Shown piece by piece: positions 32,565 to 40,787 of a stretch of 40,787 nucleotides of DNA (position 1 is its first letter; the number at the start of each line of letters is the position of its first letter). Made by a program: the position numbers and the translations under genes. This stretch comes from UBA2108 sp002713215 (lineage in GTDB: Bacteria > Bacteroidota > Bacteroidia > Flavobacteriales_G > Salibacteraceae). Location: positions 1-40,787 of the forward strand of contig CALAPY010000049.1 of assembly GCA_937891015.1 (NCBI GenBank), written 5' to 3'. The notes under the pieces were generated by a model. It saw nothing but the letters and a program-made list of their open reading frames with translations, was not told where the DNA came from and did not search any database.

Positions 32565-32572
32565 TACTTTTG
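32565..32572 (+). promoter_or_regulatory. -7 box of pepE
   Basis: TACTTTTG matches TAnnTTTG, 26 bases before the ATG at 32599. Transcription would begin near 32576, next to the alternative TTG start at 32578, which favours the ATG. Confidence 0.5.
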
Positions 32573-32598
32573 ATCACTTGTCTAAAGACCTCTTAACG

Positions 32599-33312
32599 AT
32601 GAAAAAATTGCTTCTGCTTAGTAACTCTTCCATACCTTCAGAATCTTATTTTAACTGGGGAAAACCCTTTCTGAAGGATTTCCTTGGCGAAGAAAGGAAA
32701 ACCGTATTATTTGTGCCTTATGCGGGTGTTACGATGTCATTTAGTGAATATACTGAAACGGTTAAGAAAGTATACAACGAAATGGGGCATGACCTGGTTG
32801 GAATTCATGAATTTGATGATCCGCAAAAGGCCATCGAAGAATGCGAGGCATTGGCAGTTGGTGGTGGAAATACCTTTAGATTGTTTCAATTACTCCACGA
32901 AAACGAATTAATAGAAACCATTAATTCCAGAATTGAAGCAGGTATGCCCTATATGGGTTGGAGTGCTGGTAGCAACACAGCTTGCCCGTTTTTATTTACA
33001 ACCAATGATATGCCTATAGTACAACCTAAAAGCTTTAATGGATTGGGGCAAATTCCATTTCAGTTAAATGTTCATTATACAAATGCATCAATACCAGGTC
33101 ATGGCGGAGAAACCAGGGACATGCGTTTGACCGAATACCTGGTACTTCAGGAGACTCCATTAGTTGGGTTGAGAGAGTGTTCTCTTATAGAAATTCAAGG
33201 GGATCAATATTATTTGAAGGGTAGGGGTAACACTATGAAACTATTTAGGTCCAACGGCAATCACCAGGAAATCCCGGAAGGTAGGTTTGATCCTGCCGAA
33301 TGGGCTGAATAA
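32599..33312 (+). CDS. pepE: Dipeptidase E (alpha-aspartyl dipeptidase)
   Basis: 237 residues from the ATG at 32599, family S51. The enzyme hydrolyses dipeptides with N-terminal aspartate in the cytoplasm. The catalytic triad aligns with the Salmonella/E. coli enzyme: Ser122 in GWSAGSN, Asp137 in TTNDMPIV and His159 in NVHYTNA, each two residues later than in the reference. PGHGGETRDMRL follows as expected. MKKLLLLSNSSIP is the conserved N-terminus. The upstream TTG at 32578 lies practically at the predicted transcription start and is rejected as the initiator. Confidence 0.94.
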   Translation: MKKLLLLSNSSIPSESYFNWGKPFLKDFLGEERKTVLFVPYAGVTMSFSEYTETVKKVYNEMGHDLVGIHEFDDPQKAIEECEALAVGGGNTFRLFQLLHENELIETINSRIEAGMPYMGWSAGSNTACPFLFTTNDMPIVQPKSFNGLGQIPFQLNVHYTNASIPGHGGETRDMRLTEYLVLQETPLVGLRECSLIEIQGDQYYLKGRGNTMKLFRSNGNHQEIPEGRFDPAEWAE

Positions 33313-33321
33313 TAGATCTAA

Positions 33322-36300
33322 TCAGGGGTTGCTCCTTTGGTCCGGACTTCGGGTTTCGTATTGCCACTTGTAGGAGTCAATTGATTTGCCATCGTTGAAG
33401 TAGTAGATTCCTCCCCAGTCGTGATGAACTTTGAAATATTCTGAGCCAACGCCTTCAGTCACAACAACTCTTCTGGTAATATCCTTCCTTTTCTCCTTTC
33501 TTTTTTCTTCGGTTACACCTTCAGGGTATGACTTGCCCAATTCATTTTGAAATTTGGTTTTATCCTTCCTTTCAGCCACATTGTCAATTTTTTCAGTTGT
33601 AAAACCCTTGGGCTTTGGACGTGGTAAATTGTGAAGTCTGGCAATCCGATATTGTTCTTGCCGTTCAATAGCTTGCTTTGTACTTCTAATTGAGGCTTTC
33701 ACTTCATGGTTGAGTGGGTCTACCTCAAGCCCTTCTTTGAATTTGGCCAGTGCTTCCTTGTATTGTCCTCCTGCGTATAAATCAGAGCCAGCATCCAATA
33801 TAGCTTCCACTTTTCTGAAAATCTCGTCACGCTCTTTTTGCCTGGCTTCTTCAGCTGCATTTTTTCGTTCCAGTTCATCAATGTATTTTTGAATAGAAGC
33901 CAGTCCATCCAGTGCACGTTGATTTCCGGGCTCGTATTTTAAAACCTGATCGTATTTTTCCTTGGATTCCAAGTATTGCCTCTTTATACCGAGTAGTTTG
34001 GCTTCAGATAACAACACATTTATCTCCTGCTGCCTCTCAGAAGCCTCAAGCTGTGCAATTCTCTTATCCTCATCTGCTTTTAATTCTTTGGCCCGACTTA
34101 TTTTAGACTTTATCTGAAGGTTGTCGCCATCAAGTTCTTCTGCCTTCTCATAATTTTCAATAGCCTTTTGGTATTGTTTTTCGGCCAGTATTTTATCTCC
34201 AATTTCTAGGTAGCTTGCAATTAGGTTTCTTCTTTCTTTTTCAGATTGTTGTTTTGCCGCTTCTTCGTCCCTTTTTCGTTGTGCTTCTTCAGCTGCCAAT
34301 TTATCGGCCTCCATCTTTTGCTTTCTCCCTTCTAATCGTGAAATATTGGTTGAAGCAACAGTCACAGAAGCATCAATTGCCAGAATTTCCTTCCATTTAT
34401 TAATTGCGCCATTAATATTACCTGAAGATTCGGCTTGTTGAGCTTCGGTTGTAAGTAATTCAATTTTTGCTTTTTTGGTTTCATTGGCTTGTTTTTTGGC
34501 CTCTTCTTCTTGTTTGCGTTTTTCGGCTGCCTGGCTTGCCGCAAGAGCTGATGCAGCTTCTTTCTTTTTGTTCTTAATTCTGGTAATGCTGCTGGATGCC
34601 GAAGAATTTGAAGCATCAAGAGCAATCACCTGGTTCCACTTTTCAATGGCTTCATCATAGTTTTTAGCCGATTCCGCGGATTTTGCCTCGGCACTTAAGG
34701 CATCAATTTTTGCCTGTTTTTCCTGAGCCGATTTTTCGGCTTCGAGCGCAGCCAATTTTTTGGCTTCTTCTTCCTGCCTGCGTTTTTCTTCTGCATCGGC
34801 AGCAGCTAATGCCGCAGCAACTTCCTTCTTTTTGTTTTCAAGCCGCGTAATGTTGCTTGAGGCTGAGGAATTAGAAGCATCAAGAGCAATCACCTGATTC
34901 CATCTTTCAATGGCTCCATCGTAATTTTCAGCTGATTCAGCTGCATTGGCATCAGCTATTAATCCGTCCACTTTTGCTTGTTTTTCCTGGGCTGATTTTT
35001 CGGCTTCAAGCGCAGCCAATTTTTTGGCTTCTTCTTCCTGCCTGCGTTTTTCTTCTGCATCGGCAGCAGCTAATGCCGCAGCAACTTCCTTCTTTTTGTT
35101 TTCAAGCCGCGTAATGTTGCTTGAGGCTGAGGAATTAGAAGCATCAAGAGCAATCACCTGATTCCATCTTTCAATGGCTCCATCGTAATTTTCAGCTGAT
35201 TCAGCTGCATTGGCATCAGCTATTAACCCGTCCACTTTTGCTTGTTTTTCCTGGGCTGATTTTTCGGCTTCAAGCGCCGCTAGTTTTTTTGCTTCTTCTT
35301 CCTGTTTCCGTTTTTCTTCTGCATCCGCAGCAGCTAGTGCAGCGGCTATTTCTTTCTTTTTATCTTCCAGTCGTGTAATGTTGTTTGAAGCGCTGGTACT
35401 TGAGGCGTCAATGGCCAGTACCTCTTTCCATTTACTAATGGCTTGGTCATAGTTTTCAGCCGATTCGGCCGATTGTGCTTCAGCACTTAAGCCATTAATT
35501 TTATCCTGCTTGGCTTTTTCGGCCTTTTCCCTTTCTTCAGCGGCCATTTGTTCCTGTTCCTTTGTTTCTTTGGCCTTTTGGGCTTCTCCTTTTTTACTCA
35601 AAGCAGTTGAATTGTTGTCATCCAAGGCTAATGCTTCATCGTACTTTGTAATGGCTTCTGCAAACGAACCAGAGGATAGCAGTACATTCCCTTGTTTAAT
35701 CAGGTCATCGACTTTTGCCTTTTTCTCAGCTTCTGCTTTTTCCGCAGCTTCTTTAGCCGCCTTCTCCTCAGCCAGCTTTTTTTCATAATCTGAAATGGCT
35801 ACATCAATATCCTTCATTGCTGCAGTTGCACCAGGATCGTTTGGAATGACTGCCAATGCGGAAGCAATTAGGCTTTTTGCACCCGTTAGGTCACCACTTG
35901 ATTTTTTTGTCTCTGCCTGGCTTAAAAAGTCCTTTACTTCTGACTCCTTTTTTGCCTGGGCTGCTGCAGCCGCTTCAGCTGCTAGCTGTTCTTGTTTTTC
36001 CTTTTCGGCCTGAGCAATTAAGCCATCTATTTCAGATTGTTTGCTTTTTGCCGCCTGATTATCCGGGAATAATAATAATGCCTTGGCAATTTTCTGTTTG
36101 GCTCCTTCATAATCCTTGGATGATACCAGACCATTGGCTTCAGCAACCAGCTTATCAAATTGCTCCTGCTTGGCTTTTTGTTCAGCCTCCGCCTTTTCTG
36201 CATCCAGTTTTTCTTTTTCCTTTATGTCAACTTTTGATAACCGGGCGTCAACTGTACTCTGACCTTCGGCATATGCAGCTAAAGCTCCTTTGTAGCTACC

Positions 36301-38013
36301 GCGGGCTTCGTCAAATTTCCCTTCCTCCAATTGCTTGTCACCTGCAGCGAGAAGTTCATCGTACTCCGCTTTGGCAATCTCATTTTCCTTGGCTTTTCTA
36401 AGGTCATTTGCCTGGGTAATTAGTGTAGCAGGTTTGTGATCATTGGGTAAGATCCGTTGTGCAGCTTCAAAAGCTGCTATAGCTTCATCGAACCGATCAT
36501 CCTTTAAGAAATCCTCACCAGCCTTTATTTGCGCATTAAAATCGATCTGTAATGCTGCTTGTTTTTTGTTTGCTTTTAAACTGTTTGCCTGATCGATTAA
36601 GCTTTGAGCCCTGTGGTCAGAAGGAAGAACTTTTTTGGCACCTTCGAAAACGATTATTGCCTCGTCAAATTTTTCAGCATTCATCAATTCTTCACCTTCT
36701 TTTATTTTAGACTCATAATCCTGTTTAATGGCATCTGCGGCCTTTTGTTCTTTCAATCGGTTTGCTTCTGCAATTAGTTCTTTGGTTTTGGTTTCGTGGG
36801 GCATAACATTATGCGCTTCGCCTAATTTAGCAATTCCCTCATCAAACTTTTCGGCTGCAATTAAAGCCTCAGCCTCTTTTAGTACTTTTTCAAAATTGGC
36901 TAGCTGCTCATTATCGGCCTTCTGCTTTTTTAATGCCTGAGCCTGTGTAATCATGTCTTTGGGATGTGTTTCATGAGGTAGAACCTTTGCGGCTGCCTCA
37001 TATTTGGTAATTGCATCATCAAATTGTTCTGACTTAACTAAGGCATCCGCTTCTTTTACCAAAGCATCATACTCCGCCCGAAGTTTTGCTTGTGCTGCCG
37101 CCAGTTTGGAATCATCGCATTCCTTCATTTTGGTCTTTGGATAGGTTTCATGAGGTAATACTTTCGAGGCTTCTTCATACTTGGCCTTAGCCTGATCGAA
37201 CTGGCTTGAACCTAACAGACCGTCAGCGGTTTTAATCAAGTCATCGTATTTTTTCTGTTGGGCTTCTTGTTCCAGTTTCTTCGCTTCATCGGCTTTCATT
37301 TTTTCGGCTGTCGCCTTTCTTGATTTGGGCTCAGGATCACTGGGCTTTATCTTGGTAGCACTTTCATAGGCCAGTATGGCTGCGTCAAAATCTTTGGATT
37401 TCATTGCCGCATCACCTTTTGACATGGCCGCAGTGTATTCCTTTTCAATTCTGGCAGTTTCCTCAGCTTTTTTGGCCTCATCCTCTTTCTTCGCTTTCAG
37501 TTTTTTTGCTTCCGCAATTTGGTCCTTGGGGTACACTTCATCAGACTTTATGGACGAAGCTTCTTGATATTTGGCAATTGCCTCAGCATATTTCTGGCTT
37601 TTAAAATAAGCGTCTGCTTTAACAATAACTGCGTTGTACTTTTCCTTGAGTACTTCTTCCTTAGCTTTATCTTCAGCCCTCTTTTTTTCCTGCTTTGCTA
37701 ATGCAATTTGATTGTCCGGATAGGTCTCGGAAGGGCCCCAGGTTTTGGCTTCTGTATATGCTGCAATTGCTTCGTCAAACTTTTTGGCACGAAGCAGTGC
37801 ATCGCCCTTATTAACACTTACCTGGTAATTTTTTGTGTATTTCTCTTTGTTTTTATCGGCTTTTTCCTGGGCTTTTTTCTGCTCTTGTTCTTTCTTAAGC
37901 TCAGCCTCAATTTCATCCAATATATCGTCTTGAGCATAGACAGGCTGGGCACTCAGAACCAGAAGAACCGGTAACGAAAACAGAATCCAACGCCACATTT
38001 TATCAATACTCAT
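33322..38013 (-). CDS. Giant exported TPR-like / coiled-coil repeat protein
   Basis: 1563 residues. A signal peptide (MWRWILFSLPVLLVLSAQPVYA) precedes about seventeen modules of 55-90 residues. Each is a single TPR-like helical hairpin (for example ADALVKSEQFDDAITKYEAA, NAAESAENYDGAIERWNQVI) followed by a Lys/Glu/Ala-rich helical linker. Modules in the first half share LPHETYPK/LPSDH endings; those in the second half share LDASNSSASSNITRLE. Two adjacent modules are almost identical at DNA level (34746-35273). The C-terminus (about 1460-1563) is a distinct conserved domain with TRRVVVTEGVGSEYFKVHHDWGGIYYFNDG. No T9SS sorting tail or membrane helix is seen after the signal, so it is probably periplasmic, forming a long rod or scaffold. 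Function unknown. Confidence 0.85.
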   Translation of the reverse strand: MSIDKMWRWILFSLPVLLVLSAQPVYAQDDILDEIEAELKKEQEQKKAQEKADKNKEKYTKNYQVSVNKGDALLRAKKFDEAIAAYTEAKTWGPSETYPDNQIALAKQEKKRAEDKAKEEVLKEKYNAVIVKADAYFKSQKYAEAIAKYQEASSIKSDEVYPKDQIAEAKKLKAKKEDEAKKAEETARIEKEYTAAMSKGDAAMKSKDFDAAILAYESATKIKPSDPEPKSRKATAEKMKADEAKKLEQEAQQKKYDDLIKTADGLLGSSQFDQAKAKYEEASKVLPHETYPKTKMKECDDSKLAAAQAKLRAEYDALVKEADALVKSEQFDDAITKYEAAAKVLPHETHPKDMITQAQALKKQKADNEQLANFEKVLKEAEALIAAEKFDEGIAKLGEAHNVMPHETKTKELIAEANRLKEQKAADAIKQDYESKIKEGEELMNAEKFDEAIIVFEGAKKVLPSDHRAQSLIDQANSLKANKKQAALQIDFNAQIKAGEDFLKDDRFDEAIAAFEAAQRILPNDHKPATLITQANDLRKAKENEIAKAEYDELLAAGDKQLEEGKFDEARGSYKGALAAYAEGQSTVDARLSKVDIKEKEKLDAEKAEAEQKAKQEQFDKLVAEANGLVSSKDYEGAKQKIAKALLLFPDNQAAKSKQSEIDGLIAQAEKEKQEQLAAEAAAAAQAKKESEVKDFLSQAETKKSSGDLTGAKSLIASALAVIPNDPGATAAMKDIDVAISDYEKKLAEEKAAKEAAEKAEAEKKAKVDDLIKQGNVLLSSGSFAEAITKYDEALALDDNNSTALSKKGEAQKAKETKEQEQMAAEEREKAEKAKQDKINGLSAEAQSAESAENYDQAISKWKEVLAIDASSTSASNNITRLEDKKKEIAAALAAADAEEKRKQEEEAKKLAALEAEKSAQEKQAKVDGLIADANAAESAENYDGAIERWNQVIALDASNSSASSNITRLENKKKEVAAALAAADAEEKRRQEEEAKKLAALEAEKSAQEKQAKVDGLIADANAAESAENYDGAIERWNQVIALDASNSSASSNITRLENKKKEVAAALAAADAEEKRRQEEEAKKLAALEAEKSAQEKQAKIDALSAEAKSAESAKNYDEAIEKWNQVIALDASNSSASSSITRIKNKKKEAASALAASQAAEKRKQEEEAKKQANETKKAKIELLTTEAQQAESSGNINGAINKWKEILAIDASVTVASTNISRLEGRKQKMEADKLAAEEAQRKRDEEAAKQQSEKERRNLIASYLEIGDKILAEKQYQKAIENYEKAEELDGDNLQIKSKISRAKELKADEDKRIAQLEASERQQEINVLLSEAKLLGIKRQYLESKEKYDQVLKYEPGNQRALDGLASIQKYIDELERKNAAEEARQKERDEIFRKVEAILDAGSDLYAGGQYKEALAKFKEGLEVDPLNHEVKASIRSTKQAIERQEQYRIARLHNLPRPKPKGFTTEKIDNVAERKDKTKFQNELGKSYPEGVTEEKRKEKRKDITRRVVVTEGVGSEYFKVHHDWGGIYYFNDGKSIDSYKWQYETRSPDQRSNP
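34746..35273. repeat. 264-bp tandem duplication inside the giant repeat gene
   Basis: Bases 34746-35009 and 35010-35273 are two direct copies with period 264 bp (88 codons). By eye they differ at one base (34963 T versus 35227 C, within AATCCG/AACCCG). The modules on either side are clearly more diverged at the DNA level, so this pair is a recent in-frame duplication and could vary in copy number among strains. Confidence 0.88.
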
Positions 38014-38195
38014 TTGCTAAAAAGATTGGTGATTTTAACGCAACGCGAATATACAAATTATTAATACTGGCTTTTTTGTGACAAACGGTACTTTTTTGGT
38101 GCTTTGTTTTGTCCCTTAGAGGGTTATAAATATCTTGGATTATTGTTGCAACAAAATAGAAGTAACCGCAAATCCATTTAATTTTACGGTTGAAA

Positions 38196-38765
38196 ATGCA
38201 TGCATTAGAACCTTTTTATAATTGGCGGAATTTATATACCGCAGAGGATGATGAATATTCTCCGTTTTACGGTAAGGAATATTCCGAATTCTACTTTACC
38301 GATAGGATTTATGATCATGTCATTCACCCTCAATGGGACAATATTGGATCTACCACCTTATTTGTTAAACTGCTTTTTGTAGAATACAGCGAAGGATTTG
38401 CTGTTATTGAATTAATAGGGGAGTGGAACGACACGTTATACAATGATATAATGACTTTTAAACGTGATATTATTGATCATTTGATTGAAAATGGAATCAA
38501 TAAGTTCATATTGATTGGTGAAAACGTGCTGAACTTCCATTCGTCAGATGATTGTTATTATGAGGAGTGGTTTGAAGATGTTGAGGATGGTTGGATAGCT
38601 TTGGTCAATTTTAGGGAACATGTAATCAGAGAGTTTGTCGCAGTTAATGTGGATCAGTTTTTTCTGTTGGGTGGTAATTTGAATGATTTAGCCTGGCGAA
38701 CCCGGTTACCCGAAGAACTTTATAGAATAATTGATAGTCTGGTAATGAAAAGAATAGGAGTGTAG
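38196..38765 (+). CDS. Conserved hypothetical protein
   Basis: 189 residues from the ATG at 38196; an in-frame TTG at 38190 would add only two residues. It is strongly acidic and aromatic-rich, with no signal peptide, membrane helix or cysteine-based motif (only one Cys). Conserved-looking blocks are PFYNWRNLYTAEDDEYSPFYG, VIHPQWDNIGSTTLFVKLLF, FAVIELIGEWND, INKFILIGENVLNFHSSDD and CYYEEWFEDVEDGWIALVNF. The alternating strand/helix pattern suggests an alpha/beta cytoplasmic domain. The stop is immediately followed by the ATG of the Asp-box protein with no spacer, implying coupling. I do not recognise a family with known function. Confidence 0.8.
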   Translation: MHALEPFYNWRNLYTAEDDEYSPFYGKEYSEFYFTDRIYDHVIHPQWDNIGSTTLFVKLLFVEYSEGFAVIELIGEWNDTLYNDIMTFKRDIIDHLIENGINKFILIGENVLNFHSSDDCYYEEWFEDVEDGWIALVNFREHVIREFVAVNVDQFFLLGGNLNDLAWRTRLPEELYRIIDSLVMKRIGV

Positions 38766-40328
38766 ATGAAATTGCAAGTTAGAAGTATCAGTGTATTTTG
38801 TTTTTTAGTCACCTTTTCCATACCGGTTTTTTCCCAGTTAAAGAATGTTCAAATTGACGCCGTACCTGGAAAGAACGAACCCAGTATATGTATTAACCCA
38901 AACAACCCCAATCAGATTATTGCAGGTACCAATCGGGATTTTTATTTCGTAAGTAATGATGGTGGGAAAACCTGGAAGACCCGAAAACTAACTTCCAGTT
39001 TCGGAGTTTGGGGAGACCCGGTAATTGCTTGTGATACTTCCGGAGATTTCTATTTTTTTCATTTATCGAATCCGCCACGGGGCAATTGGATTGATAGGAT
39101 TGTTTGTCAAAAAACTACTGATGGCGGAAAAACATGGAACGATGGGAGTTTTGTTGGGCTGGATGGAACAAAAGCTCAGGATAAGGAATGGGTTTCTATT
39201 GATCGGCGAACCAATACCATATACATGACCTGGACCCAATTTGATGCGTATGGAAAACGCGATTCTAATCTATTTTCCAATATTATGTTTTCTAAATCAG
39301 AGGATGGGGGAGATACCTGGAAGCAGGCAGTTCAAATCAATGAAGTTAGCGGAGATTGTATTGATAGTTCAAATACAACAGAAGGTGCGGTTCCAGCGGT
39401 TGGGCCAAATGGAGAAGTTTATGTGAGCTGGGCAGGACCTGCTGGCTTGGTTTTCGATAAGAGCTTGGATGGTGGAAAAACCTGGATGGCAAAGGACAAG
39501 CTAATTGATTCACTAAAGGCCGGTTGGAATTATGATGTTCCCGGAATTATGAGATGCAATGGTCTGCCGGTTACGGTTTGTGATTTAAGCTCGGGTAAAC
39601 ACAGGGGAACCATTTATGTTAACTGGAGTGACCAAAGAAATGGGAAGGACAATACGGATATTTGGTTAAAGAAGTCAACCGATGGTGGTAAAACCTGGTC
39701 GGCCTTAAAAAGAATCAACGATGATAGCACTAAAAATCATCAATTTCTAACCTGGATGACGGTTGACCAGAGTACGGGTTTTTTGTACTTTATCTGGTAT
39801 GATAGGAGGAACTATTCGGATAATAAGACCGATGTTTATATGGCGGTTTCGTATGATGGAGGAGAGACCTTCGAGAATAAGATATTGAGTGAACAACCCT
39901 TTGATCCTGACGAATCGGTCTTTTTTGGAGATTACACAAACATAAGTGCGGTTGGAGGTAATGTTCGACCAATATGGACCATCATGAATAATGGTAAAAC
40001 TGAAATTTGGACGGCTCTTTACACCGAGCAGAAAATAGGTTTGGCCGAAGAAAAGGAGACAAACTGGGCTGTAGATTCTTATCCCAATCCTTTTAATACC
40101 GAGGCAACTATTGCATTTACTTTAAAATCTGCCCAAAAGGTAAAGATTAGCCTTTATGACCTGGACGGTAAAAAGCTGGTAACCATTCAAAAGAAAAAAA
40201 AATTCAAAGAAGGAGAGAACCAGGTGACATTTAAAGCGGTTGATTATAACCTGGCTTCAGGTTCTTATGTTTACGTGCTCGAATGCAATGAAATGGTGGT
40301 TCGAAAAAGGTTGGTTTTTGCTCCTTAG
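38766..40328 (+). CDS. Secreted sialidase-like Asp-box protein with T9SS sorting domain
   Basis: 520 residues. A signal peptide (about 1-23, ending PVFSQ) is followed by a six-bladed beta-propeller marked by six Asp boxes (S/T-x-D-G-G-x-T-W/F) near residues 63, 117, 178, 233, 304 and 364, for example SNDGGKTW, STDGGKTW and SYDGGETF. The C-terminal 80 residues are a type A T9SS sorting domain (YPNPFNTEATIAF to VVRKRLVFAP) that carries it across the outer membrane. Asp-box propellers include exo-sialidases, but I could not locate the full arginine triad and nucleophilic tyrosine/glutamate of GH33, so enzymatic activity is uncertain. It may be a binding propeller or a different glycosidase. The stop overlaps that of the convergent Omp85-like gene (TTAG, 40325-40328). 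Confidence 0.88.
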   Translation: MKLQVRSISVFCFLVTFSIPVFSQLKNVQIDAVPGKNEPSICINPNNPNQIIAGTNRDFYFVSNDGGKTWKTRKLTSSFGVWGDPVIACDTSGDFYFFHLSNPPRGNWIDRIVCQKTTDGGKTWNDGSFVGLDGTKAQDKEWVSIDRRTNTIYMTWTQFDAYGKRDSNLFSNIMFSKSEDGGDTWKQAVQINEVSGDCIDSSNTTEGAVPAVGPNGEVYVSWAGPAGLVFDKSLDGGKTWMAKDKLIDSLKAGWNYDVPGIMRCNGLPVTVCDLSSGKHRGTIYVNWSDQRNGKDNTDIWLKKSTDGGKTWSALKRINDDSTKNHQFLTWMTVDQSTGFLYFIWYDRRNYSDNKTDVYMAVSYDGGETFENKILSEQPFDPDESVFFGDYTNISAVGGNVRPIWTIMNNGKTEIWTALYTEQKIGLAEEKETNWAVDSYPNPFNTEATIAFTLKSAQKVKISLYDLDGKKLVTIQKKKKFKEGENQVTFKAVDYNLASGSYVYVLECNEMVVRKRLVFAP

Positions 40329-40787
40329 AAAGCCTCGTTTAGCGTGATGTAAAACTCTTCGTAGTGATCGCCTCTTGCATAATCCAGGCGAATGTGAATA
40401 CGTTCTTTTTTATTGAATGCAAGACGTAGCCCCGCTCCATAGCTTGGGCGCAAATATTCAGTTGAAAAATTGCTGAATTTATCAGCCACACCACCGGTAC
40501 CGACAAAGGCAGTAAACCCAAAAAAGTGCCAGATTGGCGTTCGGTATTCAAGCTGAACTGCTGTCATTAGTTGATCCCTGTAGGTTCCTTTTTTGTAACC
40601 CCTCATAATTTTACTTCCTCCCAGTTGAGCCATTCGGTTAAAAGGTGTATTTCCAAAATTGAATTCGGAATAACTCTGAGCAGCAAGTACGTGATTTTTA
40701 CCCAGGTTGTAATACAGCCTCGCGTCAATATCAAAATGGTTGAAGTCGAAATCGCTGCCTACAATTTTGTCAAATGCCAAAAGACCG
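40325..40787 (-). CDS. Omp85-type outer-membrane protein, C-terminal part (runs off the window)
   Basis: At least 153 residues, with the frame open to the right edge; the apparent start at 40780 is an internal TTG codon. It resembles the final strands of a BamA/TamA-type bacterial surface antigen barrel: NRMAQLGGSKIMRGYKKGTYRD matches the conserved L6 loop with its R-G-Y/F motif, then LMTAVQLEYRTPIWHFFGFTAFVGTGGV, YLRPSYGAGLRLAFNKKERIHIRLDYARG and the end FYITLNEAF with a terminal aromatic. It may insert outer-membrane proteins or be a dedicated transporter or patatin-type barrel; the N-terminal part needed to tell is outside the window. Confidence 0.85.
   Translation of the reverse strand, partial: GLLAFDKIVGSDFDFNHFDIDARLYYNLGKNHVLAAQSYSEFNFGNTPFNRMAQLGGSKIMRGYKKGTYRDQLMTAVQLEYRTPIWHFFGFTAFVGTGGVADKFSNFSTEYLRPSYGAGLRLAFNKKERIHIRLDYARGDHYEEFYITLNEAF

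Noticed and set aside
34746..35273. Insertion sequence or transposon as the source of the direct repeat
   Set aside because: The repeat is in frame, wholly coding and matches the module period of the protein, with no terminal inverted repeats or transposase.
35856..36401. 181-codon plus-strand open frame inside the giant repeat gene
   Set aside because: It is a shadow of the Lys/Glu/Ala-rich repeat codons; composition is Leu/Pro/His-rich with no domain. The other plus-strand frames in 33.7-38.0 kb have the same origin.

Overview
The window is a low-GC, gene-dense stretch of a Bacteroidota chromosome, most likely a marine or brackish flavobacterium-like organism. The evidence is a six-gene Na+-translocating NADH:quinone reductase operon (nqrABCDEF), two C-terminal type IX secretion (T9SS) sorting domains, several lipoproteins, and repeated upstream boxes of the form TAnnTTTG, the Bacteroidota -7 promoter element. 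I see no plasmid or phage backbone genes, transposase or CRISPR array. The family or genus cannot be fixed from this window.

Layout. 1-2.2 kb: an ECF sigma factor overlaps a gene for a protein with an apparent inner-membrane anchor, a long linker and a C-terminal beta-barrel. 2.3-7.6 kb (minus strand): MazG-like pyrophosphohydrolase, an SGNH-like/MBOAT acyltransferase pair, D-aminoacyl-tRNA deacylase (dtd), a four-helix-bundle protein gene bracketed by two copies of a palindromic repeat, a TalC-type transaldolase and uridine kinase. 7.7-9.5 kb: SRP RNA (minus), then a DUF4199 membrane protein and a GT2 glycosyltransferase. 9.8-17.0 kb: nqrA-F, the FMN transferase apbE, and on the opposite strand a tiny four-cysteine membrane protein resembling the Na+-NQR maturation factor NqrM. 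Together these form a complete respiratory sodium-pump module with its cofactor-insertion factors. 17.1-18.7 kb: tRNA-Glu, ribosomal protein S20, an acidic lipoprotein and radC. 18.8-25.0 kb: a deacetylase/acyltransferase pair, then a housekeeping run of DUF1573 lipoprotein, yajC, ybbR, coaE and bifunctional nnr. 25.1-29.4 kb (minus): two tandem FKBP-type isomerases, a TerB/J-domain protein and htpG, a group concerned with protein folding. 29.6-40.8 kb: a T9SS beta-helix-like repeat protein, an ATP-grasp gene broken at a homopolymer, dipeptidase E, a 1563-residue repeat protein with a recent 264-bp internal duplication, a conserved unknown gene coupled to a secreted Asp-box (sialidase-like) T9SS protein, and the 3' end of an Omp85-type outer-membrane protein.

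The least explained structure is the cassette at about 5.5-6.2 kb: a four-helix-bundle gene between two large imperfect palindromes that share an exact 95-bp core. Other points worth following are the possible trans-envelope sigma regulator, the NqrM-like protein, and the A7 frameshift in the ATP-grasp gene.
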